Positions 8,601-16,954 of a DNA stretch of 64,000 nucleotides are shown piece by piece; the stretch's first letter is position 1, and every line of letters starts with the position of its first letter. The stretch lies in NCBI RefSeq assembly GCF_014695375.1, contig NZ_JACJOG010000057.1, positions 41,906-105,905 on the forward strand, read 5' to 3'. Under the pieces are notes generated by a model, which had not been told where the DNA came from, did not search any database, and saw only the letters and a program-made list of their open reading frames with translations. Origin of the DNA: Coleofasciculus sp. FACHB-T130. Its GTDB lineage: Bacteria > Cyanobacteriota > Cyanobacteriia > Cyanobacteriales > FACHB-T130. The translations under genes were made by a program, and so were the position numbers.

Positions 8601-9698
8601 ATGCCCCGGAATAAAATGGGACTGCGATCGCGCTTGTTTCTTTCCCATCTCTTAGTAATGATGGTAGGAGTGGGTAGTCTACTCGTTATCAGTAAACTGT
8701 CTTCTCCCCGCTTCTTTATCGTCCAACTCGAACAAATCGAGGTCAGCGGCATACAGGTACGCTATGCTCGCAGGCAGCTGGTGAGAGGGTTTGAAACAGC
8801 CTGGAGTCGCAGCACGTTCTTGTCATTTATCGCGGGTGCTACAGCTGCTGGTGGCTTGAGTTACTGGGTATCTCGCCGAATTACCCAGCCTTTGACCCAG
8901 ATGGAACAAATTACCCGCAAGTTTGCTGCTGGGCATCTAGATGAGCGACTACCAAAAAGTGAAATTCCCGAACTCAACCGCCTGGGTTCTAGTTTTAACC
9001 GCATGGCGTCTAGTCTTGAAGGTGTGGAACAGCGGCGGCGAGAACTGATTAGCGACCTGACCCATGAACTCCGAACGCCCCTAACTGTAATTCGCGGATA
9101 CCTGGAGGAGATGGCTGATAGCAGGATTGAACCATCGCCAGAGATTTACCAGCGCTTGGTGAGGGAAACAATCCGGCTAGAACGGTTAGTCAACGATTTG
9201 CAGGAACTCTCTAAGGCAGAGGCAGGGTATTTACCAATTAATCTCCAGCCAGTTAATCTACGACCTTTATTAGAGTCCCTGTTGGAAAAATTTTCTGACC
9301 AGGTGCTGGAAGATGGCCCGGTGCTGCGCTTAGATTGTCCGCCCCAGATGCCCCCGGTCTTAGCTGATATTGACCGTGTGGAGCAGGTTCTGGTCAATTT
9401 GTTGGGAAATGCGCTGCTATATACCAGTGCTGGTTCGATTACGGTCAAAGCTTGGACTGAGCCAAAACGCCTCTGGATTGCGGTAGTAGATACGGGTCAA
9501 GGAATTGCACCAGAAGATTTGCCCCATATCTTTGAGCGATTTTGGCGGGCTGAACAGTCTCGAAGCCAAAATTCTAGAGGAACCGGTATCGGTTTAGCGA
9601 TTTCCTCCCGGTTGCTCGAATTGCAAGGCGGTCAGATTGAAGTAGAAAGTGAACTGGGAAAGGGTAGTACGTTTCGTTTTTTCTTACCTTTAGCTTAA
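8601..9698 (+). CDS. Sensor histidine kinase, partner of the upstream response regulator
   Basis: Membrane histidine kinase of 365 aa. It has a membrane helix at about residues 11-31, a short extracytoplasmic loop of about 40 residues, a second helix at about 75-94, a HAMP linker (RRITQPLTQMEQI), a dimerisation domain with phospho-acceptor His155 in SDLTHELRTPL, and an ATPase domain with the N box (LVNLLGNAL), DTGQGIAPED and GTGIGLAIS. All catalytic elements are present. The small sensing loop suggests a membrane or intracellular signal. The ATG at 8601 lies 1 nt after the regulator stop; a GTG at 8562 overlapping the regulator is less likely. The signal cannot be inferred. Confidence 0.92.
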   Translation: MPRNKMGLRSRLFLSHLLVMMVGVGSLLVISKLSSPRFFIVQLEQIEVSGIQVRYARRQLVRGFETAWSRSTFLSFIAGATAAGGLSYWVSRRITQPLTQMEQITRKFAAGHLDERLPKSEIPELNRLGSSFNRMASSLEGVEQRRRELISDLTHELRTPLTVIRGYLEEMADSRIEPSPEIYQRLVRETIRLERLVNDLQELSKAEAGYLPINLQPVNLRPLLESLLEKFSDQVLEDGPVLRLDCPPQMPPVLADIDRVEQVLVNLLGNALLYTSAGSITVKAWTEPKRLWIAVVDTGQGIAPEDLPHIFERFWRAEQSRSQNSRGTGIGLAISSRLLELQGGQIEVESELGKGSTFRFFLPLA

Positions 9699-10104
9699 CG
9701 GTTGTACTTGAGCTAATGGCTGTACGGGGCTTTTGTTGAAGCGCTCAATTTTTATAGATTTCCGGACTAACGCACTGTTGCTTGTTGCGCTTTCTATTTC
9801 CTACGGTTGGAGGGAACGTGTGTAATCTCCGAATTGCTTGCGTAAATGGCAAAGCAAGCGTTGATAAGTAATAGAGCGACCTAGCAAAGCAAAAATTAAC
9901 TTTAGCAACAACCTTGATGGTTCGTTACTAGATCCTTGAATTATAAATTTTCGACATAACTTGCTCCTGTTGTTGGCATAACAGGCTTTGCCTCTGAGAA
10001 GGGGAGAAAATGCCTTATTGCTAAGTTTTGTTAAGCAATAAAAATTCTCGATCTCTGGTATGGGAATGCTCAATAGAGAGAGATAAAGGACTCCGGATAA
10101 ACTT
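9699..10104. other. 406-bp gap, no supported gene
   Basis: A minus-strand frame of 90 codons (9801-10073) exists, but it has a cysteine- and arginine-rich, uneven composition and no recognisable domain; I do not accept it as a gene. No terminator with a clear T-run was found after the kinase. The last 60 bp should hold the promoter of the small membrane protein that follows. Confidence 0.4.
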
Positions 10105-10305
10105 ATGATCTGTATAGAAGTGATTTACCTGTTGATAGCTGCTACTTTGTTTACCCTCTGGCTAGAATTGTTTAAGCGCGATCGCAGTTGGAATACGGAA
10201 GAAAGATTTTCCTCTTTTATCACTTTGACGGTCGCAACAGTTTTCTGGCCTGTGGTTCTTCCCATCGCTTACATAGAAGTCTTAAAAACTAAACAGAAAT
10301 TATAA
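10105..10305 (+). CDS. Small membrane protein, 66 aa
   Basis: A 66-residue protein with two hydrophobic helices (about 4-22, VIYLLIAATLFTLWLEL; and 38-58, ITLTVATVFWPVVLPIAYIE), separated by a charged loop (KRDRSWNTEERF) and ended by a basic tail. The charged loop and the FWPVVLPIAY segment give it the look of a real small cyanobacterial membrane protein, but no function is known to me. The start is ATG at 10105; the ribosome binding site is weak. Confidence 0.6.
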   Translation: MICIEVIYLLIAATLFTLWLELFKRDRSWNTEERFSSFITLTVATVFWPVVLPIAYIEVLKTKQKL

Positions 10306-10381
10306 TATTGCGCTGTCGTAACAAGTGCGAGTGAAATTTGCCTAAATCCACTTGCGCGGGTTTCAAAAGTTCGCGTAAATT

Positions 10382-10423
10382 AATCGGGCTTGCCAAAACC
10401 AAGTGGTTTTGGCAAGCCCGATT
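10382..10423. repeat. Perfect 20-bp inverted repeat with 2-nt loop
   Basis: The arm AATCGGGCTTGCCAAAACCA (10382-10401) is repeated exactly in reverse complement at 10404-10423 with only AG between. It sits 77 bp after the small membrane protein gene and has no T-run, so it is not a standard terminator. It could form a very stable hairpin or cruciform, or be a palindromic mobile-type element. Confidence 0.8.
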
Positions 10424-10449
10424 GCGTGGATATTAGAGTTAAGCCAACT

Positions 10450-10641
10450 CTAACCAAGAGGCGCTGCTTTCACGCGCTCTTGGAGAGCCACTAATCCCGG
10501 ATTTCCAGATTGTACTACTGGCAGAGGGATTTTATTTTGTCTGTTAAGCGCGATCGCACGCTCTCCGGCAATATCACTACGCAATCCGGTACGTACTGCA
10601 TAGACCTCTCGAATAAACCAGAAAGAGCAGAACAAAGCCAA
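10450..10641 (-). CDS. Doubtful small ORF or gene remnant, 63 aa
   Basis: This minus-strand frame opens with TTG at 10641 and could extend about 15 codons further upstream without an ATG. The peptide (REVYAVRTGLRSDIAGE, then RQNKIPLPVVQSGNPG) has an ordinary protein-like composition, yet I recognise no family and there is no clear start. It might be the tail of a lost gene. The rest of the 10,306-10,800 spacer shows only the hairpin listed separately and a short palindrome near 10,720-10,735. Confidence 0.2.
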   Translation of the reverse strand: MALFCSFWFIREVYAVRTGLRSDIAGERAIALNRQNKIPLPVVQSGNPGLVALQERVKAAPLG

Positions 10642-10800
10642 TCCAGCAGAAAAGCGGGTTGCCGTGAATCTAAATTCCTTAATTTATCGCTATATAGCTA
10701 TTTATTATTAATCAGGATTTATGTAGACTCTACATAATCCCGATAAGAATGTAGCAGTGACAATCAGCTAAAATTTGTGCTGAATCTATGTTTTAGAAAA

Positions 10801-10873
<73 letters not shown>

Positions 10874-11040
10874 GCACTTTTTTTGGTGCTTTATTAAATT
10901 AACAAAGTTAGACAGTGTTGACAAGCCCCTAGTGGCAGATTCGGTAATATTTTTGTTTTTTGTCAGAGATCGCAGTTCCAGCAAGGGCGATCGCTATCTC
11001 TGTATCGCTATTTCTATGACGATTCCTGAAAAGAATCAAT

Positions 11041-11060
11041 ATCTGAATATCTGTTCAGAT
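11041..11060. promoter_or_regulatory. SmtB-type operator upstream of smtA
   Basis: ATCTGAATATCTGTTCAGAT is an inverted repeat with perfect 7-bp arms (ATCTGAA / TTCAGAT) and a 6-nt centre. The core TGAA-N6-TTCA is the pattern bound by SmtB/ZiaR-type zinc sensors of the ArsR family. It ends 35 bp before the smtA start codon, so bound repressor would block the promoter. The regulator gene is 1.2 kb away (12,315). Confidence 0.85.
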
Positions 11061-11095
11061 GTTATAGTAAATGAAGAGTTGACTAGGACAAAGCG

Positions 11096-11260
11096 ATGAC
11101 TACCGTAACTTCGATGAAATGTGCCTGTGAATCTTGCCTGTGCGTTGTTTCCATCAGCGAAGCGGTGGAAAAAGGTGGTAAATACTACTGCGGGGAAGCT
11201 TGTGCCAATGGTCACGAATCTGGACAAGGCTGCTCCCATCACGGCTGTAACTGCGGCTAA
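11096..11260 (+). CDS. smtA: Bacterial metallothionein (SmtA family)
   Basis: A 54-residue cysteine- and histidine-rich protein that sequesters zinc (and cadmium or copper) in the cytoplasm. The nine cysteines lie in KCACESCLC, YYCGEAC and GCSHHGCNCG; His40, His48 and His49 add further ligands. YYCGEACANGH is the zinc-finger-like centre of the family, and the size is close to the 56 aa of Synechococcus SmtA. The start is ATG at 11096. An SmtB-type operator lies directly upstream, which predicts induction by excess zinc. It is the first gene of the zinc island shared with znuABC. Confidence 0.95.
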   Translation: MTTVTSMKCACESCLCVVSISEAVEKGGKYYCGEACANGHESGQGCSHHGCNCG

Positions 11261-11374
11261 CTGAAGGTTGAAAGCTTACAAGAGTTGAAGGTTGAAGGTT
11301 TACAGCAGTGGAAAGTTCTCATAAACTGGCTAACCTTCAACCGGCTAATCCACAACCCGCTAACCTTACTTGTC

Positions 11375-12253
11375 TCAGCTAGTTTGCAGATTCAGCTTTG
11401 CCCAGCCAAGAACGGCTAGAAACAGCAAAAACTGGACGAGAACAATACTAGGGCCAGAAGCAAAGTTAAAAAGACCGGATACAATCATTCCAGCAACGCT
11501 ACTCATCGCTCCCAAGAAAACGGAGAGCCAGAGAAAGTAGATAAATTGGTGACTCAACAACTTGGCAGTAGAAGCGGGAATCACTAAAAAGGCATTGACG
11601 AGTAAGATGCCTACGGCTTTGATAGAAACGGCAACTGCCAGGGACAGCAGTACAACAAATAAGTAGCGATAGAGCTGAACTGGAACACCCTGAACCTTTG
11701 CTACATCGGGGTTAAGCGTCAATAAGATTTGCTCTCGCAGCGTTGACAGTAAGAAGATACCGCTGCCCACAAGCAATAGGAAAACCAGCACCAAGTCGGT
11801 GTTATTAATTGCGAGAATATCGCCAAATAGAGCGCCTAAGAGGTTGCCTCGGTATCCCTGGATAAAACTGCTGAGGATGACGCCAATTGCTAAGGCACCG
11901 GATAGCACAATGCTGAGGATGTTGTCGCTGGCGAGATTGGTTTGGTCAATCAAGTAGAGAACCGCTAAACCAAAAATTACTGTAAAGGGTAGTAGCATCC
12001 AGGTGGGATTTAGCTGCAATAAGACTCCCATCACTAGCCCGACTAAAGCTGCGTGACCAACGGCGTGGCTGAAAAAAGATAACTGGCGCAAAGTCACAAA
12101 ACTGCCGAGAAAGCCGCCTAGGAGTCCCATCAGGACGCCACCTGCGATCGCTCGTTGCATGAAGGGAAACTGCAACAAGGTGATTAAGTTAGCGCTATCC
12201 GCGATCGCTAGCCAGTGAAAATGAAATGAGATCGACCAATCTAGGAGAGTCAT
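11375..12253 (-). CDS. znuB: Zinc ABC transporter permease
   Basis: Integral membrane subunit of a zinc uptake ABC transporter (292 aa from ATG 12253; a GTG at 12268 would add five residues). It has about eight membrane helices, with family features such as GGVLMGLLGGFLGSF, SFFSHAVGHAALVG and KAVGILLVNAFLVIPA. It works with ZnuC (ATPase) and ZnuA (binding protein). It is separated from znuC by an antisense SmtB-family gene, so it is not simply continuous with znuA-znuC and may need its own promoter or a long read-through transcript. Manganese permeases of the same family are similar, but the context (His-rich ZnuA, Zur-like box, smtA) argues for zinc. Confidence 0.93.
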   Translation of the reverse strand: MTLLDWSISFHFHWLAIADSANLITLLQFPFMQRAIAGGVLMGLLGGFLGSFVTLRQLSFFSHAVGHAALVGLVMGVLLQLNPTWMLLPFTVIFGLAVLYLIDQTNLASDNILSIVLSGALAIGVILSSFIQGYRGNLLGALFGDILAINNTDLVLVFLLLVGSGIFLLSTLREQILLTLNPDVAKVQGVPVQLYRYLFVVLLSLAVAVSIKAVGILLVNAFLVIPASTAKLLSHQFIYFLWLSVFLGAMSSVAGMIVSGLFNFASGPSIVLVQFLLFLAVLGWAKLNLQTS

Positions 12254-12314
12254 GAGCTTTCCATCCACGTCAGCGAATCAGTTACGATAAGAGTATCTAC
12301 CTATAGCTTGAGAA

Positions 12315-12725
12315 ATGTCAGTGCAACTTTCATCTGATGAAGCTGTAAATAGCGACCTTCAGAAGACAGAAACTTTAAATTGTAATCCGCCACACCCGCT
12401 TGACATAGATAACGTTCACCAATTGCAAACTCAGATTCTCAGCACTGAGAAGTCTCAGCGAATGGCGGAGTTCTTTAGTCTCTTAGGAGACGCCAATCGC
12501 CTGCGGATTCTATCAGTTTTGGCACTCAAAGAACTGTGTGTGTGTGACTTGGCAGGAGCGCTGGCAATGAGCGAGTCAGCGGTTTCCCATCAGTTGAGAG
12601 CCTTACGTGCCCTACGACTGGTTAGCTACCGCAAGCGTGGGCGCAAGGTCTTCTATAGCCTTCAAGATAATCACGTTTTAGACCTCTATCGCTCTGTTGC
12701 AGAACATTTGGATGAAGCCAATTAA
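12315..12725 (+). CDS. SmtB/ArsR-family zinc-sensing repressor
   Basis: Winged-helix metal sensor of 136 aa. The DNA-reading helix is SESAVSHQLRALRAL, followed by the wing (SYRKRGRKVFYSL). The zinc site of the last helix is complete: Asp118, His120, His131 and Glu134 have the same spacing as Asp104, His106, His117 and Glu120 of SmtB. The helix-3 motif is ELCVCDLA, with Cys75, an extra Cys77 and Asp78, like ZiaR and ArsR. The N-terminal 45-residue extension holds one Cys and two His that could complete a second metal site. It lies on the plus strand between znuC and znuB and probably acts on the operator before smtA. From memory, an Anabaena gene in a similar place was named AzuR. Confidence 0.93.
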   Translation: MSVQLSSDEAVNSDLQKTETLNCNPPHPLDIDNVHQLQTQILSTEKSQRMAEFFSLLGDANRLRILSVLALKELCVCDLAGALAMSESAVSHQLRALRALRLVSYRKRGRKVFYSLQDNHVLDLYRSVAEHLDEAN

Positions 12726-12756
12726 ATATTAAAAACTCCTAGCATTTTGATTCTTT

Positions 12757-13560
12757 TTAGTGGTGATGATGATAGCGACTGAAACTTGGGCCATAAGTGG
12801 CTAGCAGGTTTTGGGGGGAAAGGGCAATTTCCGGGGTGCCAGTGCAGACTACCGTTTGATTGAGGCAGAGAACGCGATCGCAGTGGTGACTGACCATATC
12901 AATATCGTGGGAAACTTGCAACACCGTCCAATTTTGCTCGCGTTTGAGTTCATTCAGCAAAGCATAAAAATCTGCTGCACCTTGCACATCCACACCGGCA
13001 AACGCTTCATCCAGGACTAGAAGTTGACGAGGCATGACTAGACAATAAGCCAACAAAACACGCTTGAGTTGCCCACCACTCAGAGTACCGATGGATTGAC
13101 GGCGCAGGTGATAAGCGTCTACCCGTTTCAAGGCAGAAGCGATCGCTTCTGATTTCTTTTCATCTTTCCGCCAGAATGACAAAAAGTTTTGAGCCGTGAG
13201 TTTTCCTGACTCCTGATTTTTCTTCGCCCATCCCAACCCCACCATTTCGGCGACAGAAATTGGAAAACTCCGGTCAAAGATAAAATTTTGCGGCATATAG
13301 CCTAACCAGTGACACCAATGCCCCAAACGTTCAACTGGACGGTCAAAAATTTCTACTTTTCCGGCACTTCGCGGAATTAATCCCAGAATTGCTTGCACCA
13401 GCGTACTTTTACCCGCACCATTCGGGCCAACTACTGCTGTATCAGTTCCGGGTAGCAATTCAAAAGAGACATCCCGAAGCGCCAGATAGCTGCCTAGATA
13501 TACAGTTAAGCCGTCAACTTTCAGAATTGGCGATGGGATAGGGGCGTCAGAGTTTCTCAC
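12757..13560 (-). CDS. znuC: Zinc ABC transporter ATP-binding protein
   Basis: ATPase subunit of the zinc importer, 267 aa. It has Walker A (GPNGAGKST), the Q-loop region (YMPQNF), the ABC signature LSGGQLKR, Walker B (LLVLDEAFAGVD) and the switch His in SHDIDMVSHH. The C-terminus is YHHHH, a natural histidine end that could hold zinc near the transporter. It starts 2 nt after the znuA stop, so the two are co-transcribed. Downstream, the SmtB-like gene points in the opposite direction. Confidence 0.94.
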   Translation of the reverse strand: MRNSDAPIPSPILKVDGLTVYLGSYLALRDVSFELLPGTDTAVVGPNGAGKSTLVQAILGLIPRSAGKVEIFDRPVERLGHWCHWLGYMPQNFIFDRSFPISVAEMVGLGWAKKNQESGKLTAQNFLSFWRKDEKKSEAIASALKRVDAYHLRRQSIGTLSGGQLKRVLLAYCLVMPRQLLVLDEAFAGVDVQGAADFYALLNELKREQNWTVLQVSHDIDMVSHHCDRVLCLNQTVVCTGTPEIALSPQNLLATYGPSFSRYHHHH

Positions 13561-13562
13561 GT

Positions 13563-14594
13563 CTACTTGCAGGCAGCTTCCAGGGTTTGCAGATTTTGCT
13601 TCATCGCGGTGAAATAATGCTCCGGAGTCAGGGGGCCATTTTCCAGAGGATCGATGGTTCTCAGGGTTAATTTCAAGTCGGTAGAGAGACTTTCAAGCAA
13701 TTTATTGTCAGTTCCTGGTTCGCCAAGTAGGGCTTTAACATTGTACTTTTTCACTGCCCCAACCGCCTTTTGGATGTCAGCAGGCGAAAGGTTATCTTCG
13801 GGAATCTGAACTACTGCAACTTGTTGAAGCTGGTAGCGCTGAGCAATGTAAGGATAGGCATCGTGGAAAGTGACATAAGTACAACCGCGATAGGGTTGCA
13901 GACGCTGCTGAAATTCTTTGTCTAGCGCCTCCAGTTGCTGAATGTAGGCGGTGGCGTTTGCTTGATAAGTCGCTTTGTTCTCAGGATTGGCTGCAATTAA
14001 ACCATCCCGAATATTCTCTACTTGCTGTTTTGCTCGGACTGGATCGAGCCAAACGTGAGGATTACCTTCTGCATGGTCGTGTTCTTCTGCCTTTGCACCG
14101 GCTTCTCCCTCGTGGTTGTGGTCTTCGTGGCTAGCTGCTTGACCATTCACCACGGGTGAGGCGTCTTCTAAGGCGTTAATGCTTTTACTACTATCAATTT
14201 CTTTAATCTGAGCGTTTCCAGAATTTTTGATAGTTTCTTGAAGAAATTCTTCCAAGCCGAAGCCATTTTTTACCAGCACATCTGCTTGGGCGATCGCTTG
14301 TACGTTTGCGGGTGTCGCTTGATACTCATGCACTTCCGAGCCTGGTGACACTAAAATTTCTACCTGCGCTTTGTTACCCGCAACTGCCTTGGTAAACCAA
14401 TAAATCGGCAAAAACGTTGCCACTACCCGTGGAGACTTCGGATTCTGCGCTGCTACTGGCGACTGCGGTGAAGCACTCTGCTGTGGGGATGGGACAGAAG
14501 TATTTGATGAGGTACACCCAGCAGCGAACACTGGCAGCAGTAATAAAGGTAGGGCAAGCTTGCTCGAATAATGTCGGATTCTAAGGCACGTCAC
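13563..14594 (-). CDS. znuA: Zinc ABC transporter substrate-binding lipoprotein
   Basis: Periplasmic zinc-binding protein of cluster 9, 343 aa. It starts at GTG 14594, supported by an AGGAG ribosome binding site at the right distance. The signal peptide ends in a lipobox (PVFAAGC), so it is a lipoprotein. The ligand His lies in GSEVHEYQATP. A loop of about 20 residues rich in His, Glu and Asp (residues about 155-178) precedes NPHVWLDP and is typical of zinc rather than manganese binders. Later ligands are in FHDAYPY and the EPGTDNK region. It heads znuA-znuC. A Zur-like box 70 bp upstream predicts repression when zinc is plentiful. Confidence 0.94.
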   Translation of the reverse strand: MTCLRIRHYSSKLALPLLLLPVFAAGCTSSNTSVPSPQQSASPQSPVAAQNPKSPRVVATFLPIYWFTKAVAGNKAQVEILVSPGSEVHEYQATPANVQAIAQADVLVKNGFGLEEFLQETIKNSGNAQIKEIDSSKSINALEDASPVVNGQAASHEDHNHEGEAGAKAEEHDHAEGNPHVWLDPVRAKQQVENIRDGLIAANPENKATYQANATAYIQQLEALDKEFQQRLQPYRGCTYVTFHDAYPYIAQRYQLQQVAVVQIPEDNLSPADIQKAVGAVKKYNVKALLGEPGTDNKLLESLSTDLKLTLRTIDPLENGPLTPEHYFTAMKQNLQTLEAACK

Positions 14595-14663
14595 GGTTTA
14601 TCTCCTGATTGACGGTGGAAGTGTCAATCTACTTTTTTTGAGAATGAGTCTTGTTTTAATATT

Positions 14664-14680
14664 ATGAGAATAATTCTCAT
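14664..14680. promoter_or_regulatory. Zur-like box between znuA and the porin gene
   Basis: ATGAGAATAATTCTCAT is a perfect palindrome of the 7-1-7 kind (TGAGAAT-A-ATTCTCA), the layout of cyanobacterial Zur boxes and also of Fur boxes. It is 70 bp upstream of the znuA start and 250 bp upstream of the divergent porin. A second, poorer TGAGAAT half-site starts at 14639. Given the zinc genes around it, Zur is the more likely binder; Fur is not excluded. Confidence 0.82.
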
Positions 14681-14929
14681 TTTAGTATGATATTGCTGCC
14701 GATAGTTGAGTTTTGACTGGTAAATGCCATCAGGGGGGATTGTAAAAGTTGGAGAAATCTTGTCTCTTAAGTGTTTAAAAGCAAAATTTCTCAGCAGCAA
14801 CGGATGCTTTTCATTGGAAAAAGGCAATTTATAAGCAAAATTCAGCAAAATTGTCAATAAATTGTCTTTAGCAAACTGTAGAGCAGTCAGTCGCTGCGGA
14901 GAATCTTGAAAGGGTGTCAGGAGTGAGAA

Positions 14930-16954
14930 ATGAAATTTAAAAACCTGTGGAATGCGCTGCTGGTAAGCCCAGCAGTGTTCGGTGCAATGCTGTTAACGGA
15001 TGCGGGGGCATTCGCAACGGAAACCCCGGCGGTGATGGAAGTTAAGGAGAACGCAATCGAGGATGCGATCGCTCCCACTCTCCCAATCAAGGAGGATCAA
15101 GAGGAATCTCAAGCGTTACATCAAAAAAATGAAGAATTGGAATCAAACTCGGTAGCCGTCGCAGCTGCCCTAATTACCACTTCTGAGATCAAGCTGGACG
15201 AGACATCTGCTGTCAAGGTAGAAACACCCGCATCAGAGGCGATCGCGCCAAATCAGTCAACAGTGACGGATTTAGCCCAAATCCCAGCTACCACCCCAAC
15301 ATCAGTGACGGCTGATGCCGATGTTTTAGAACAAATCGATGTTTATACCAATCCAGAGGGCGCGGATAGTTCTCTGGATAGTTCTCTAGAACAAGTCACG
15401 AATGTTTCCCAACTGCAAGACGTAGAACCGACAGATTGGGCGTATGAAGCGTTGCGATCGCTTGTCGAACGTTACGGTTGTATTGCAGGATATCCCGATG
15501 GCACCTTTCGCGGCAACCGGGCACTCAGCCGGTATGAATTTGCCGCCGGTTTGAATGCTTGTCTGCAACAAATCGAGAAATTGATTGCCGCCAGTTCGGC
15601 AGATTTCGTCACCAAAGCGGATTTAACTACATTACAGCGACTGATTGATGAATTTGGCGCGGAATTGGCGACATTGCGGACGCGCGTTGATAATTTAGAA
15701 GATCGCACCGCTTTTCTGGAAAGCCATCAATTTTCCACCACCACCAAATTACAGGGAGAAGCGATCTTTGCGCTGGCAGGGATTTTCAAGGGAGAAGATG
15801 CGACTGGCGATGAGATCGACGATGTAGCGATTTTTGGTCATCGGACCCGTCTGAATTTTGAAACCAGCTTCACCGGGAAAGATGTGCTGAGAACACGACT
15901 GCAAGCGGAAGGACTCGGTTCTCTTACCGAACGCACTTTGACACCAGAAGGCAACCTGTTTTTCTCAGGTGATACCGACAGTAATGTTTTCGTGGATGCG
16001 TTTCTTTACGCTTTCCCCATCGGTGAGAGAACAGAAGTGGTAGTTGCGGCAAATGCAGGTGCGGCGGATGACTTTACCGATACCGTCAACTTCCTCGACG
16101 GTGATGGTACAACTGGGGCACTCTCTACTTTTGGAACGCGCCCGCCGATTTATTACCTAGCAGAAGGTGCTGGAGTTGGACTAAGGCAGCAGTTGGGCGA
16201 TCGCTTTGAACTCAGCTTAGGCTATTTAGCAGGGGACGCCGCTAACCCGGAAGAAGATGGTGGTTTGTTCAATGGCCCTTATGGTGCCTTGGCACAGCTA
16301 TTGATCAAGCCAAGCGATCGCTTGAAGCTGGGCTTGACGTACATTCATTCCTACAACAACAATGACACCGGCACTGGTAGCAATCTCGCAAATTTCCAGG
16401 GCGGACTTGCCCGCTTCTTCGATACCGATATTGACGGTAGTTCAGTCGGCGGGGGTTTAACTAACTTAGGGTTCAGCACCAATCTCCCCGTGATCAGCAA
16501 TTCTTATGGGGTAGAGTTATCTTGGCAACTGAGCGATCGCTTTGTTTTGGGTGGCTGGGTTGGCTACACCAACACGCGCAACCTCTCCACTTTAGGCGGA
16601 CTCATTGAGCGTGGCAAAGTTGACATCTGGAACTGGGCTGTCACCTTAGCCTTCCCAGATTTGGGTAAACAAGGCAACTTGGCTGGCATTATCGTTGGGA
16701 TGGAGCCGAAAGTCACTAACTCAACCATCGATATCAATCCCGGCGCAGTCGCCGCATTAACCGCAGCAGGCATCCCCACCCCGCCAGTGGGAGACAATGA
16801 CGATACTTCACTGCACATTGAAGCGTTCTATCAGTATCAATTGACAGACAATATCGCCATCACACCTGGGGTTATCTGGCTTACTGCTCCCGACCACAAT
16901 AATCGTAACGATGATATTGTGATCGGCACTATCCGCACCACGTTTACATTCTAG
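14930..16954 (+). CDS. SLH-domain outer-membrane porin (iron-uptake-porin type)
   Basis: Large cyanobacterial porin, 674 aa. A signal peptide (residues 1-29) is followed by a low-complexity Glu/Ala/Thr-rich segment to about 150, an SLH domain at about 156-218 (VEPTDWAYEALRSL and GYPDGTFRGNRALSRYEFAAGL) that anchors to peptidoglycan, a short coiled coil at about 225-265, and a beta-barrel to residue 674 ending in IRTTFTF (terminal Phe). The family supplies passive permeability to small solutes and inorganic ions. The ATG at 14930 has an AGGAG site. It diverges from znuA with the Zur-like box between them, so a role in letting zinc cross the outer membrane is reasonable but inferred only. Confidence 0.9.
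   Translation: MKFKNLWNALLVSPAVFGAMLLTDAGAFATETPAVMEVKENAIEDAIAPTLPIKEDQEESQALHQKNEELESNSVAVAAALITTSEIKLDETSAVKVETPASEAIAPNQSTVTDLAQIPATTPTSVTADADVLEQIDVYTNPEGADSSLDSSLEQVTNVSQLQDVEPTDWAYEALRSLVERYGCIAGYPDGTFRGNRALSRYEFAAGLNACLQQIEKLIAASSADFVTKADLTTLQRLIDEFGAELATLRTRVDNLEDRTAFLESHQFSTTTKLQGEAIFALAGIFKGEDATGDEIDDVAIFGHRTRLNFETSFTGKDVLRTRLQAEGLGSLTERTLTPEGNLFFSGDTDSNVFVDAFLYAFPIGERTEVVVAANAGAADDFTDTVNFLDGDGTTGALSTFGTRPPIYYLAEGAGVGLRQQLGDRFELSLGYLAGDAANPEEDGGLFNGPYGALAQLLIKPSDRLKLGLTYIHSYNNNDTGTGSNLANFQGGLARFFDTDIDGSSVGGGLTNLGFSTNLPVISNSYGVELSWQLSDRFVLGGWVGYTNTRNLSTLGGLIERGKVDIWNWAVTLAFPDLGKQGNLAGIIVGMEPKVTNSTIDINPGAVAALTAAGIPTPPVGDNDDTSLHIEAFYQYQLTDNIAITPGVIWLTAPDHNNRNDDIVIGTIRTTFTF

Noticed and set aside
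9801..10073. Minus-strand ORF of 90 codons
   Set aside because: Cys- and Arg-rich mixed composition, no domain, no good start; could not be supported.
11036..11242. Minus-strand ORF opposite the smtA gene
   Set aside because: It is the shadow of the metallothionein gene, whose sense strand encodes a recognisable family.
14624..14857. Minus-strand ORF of 77 codons between znuA and the porin
   Set aside because: It overlaps the Zur-like box and the promoter region; A/T-rich with no domain.
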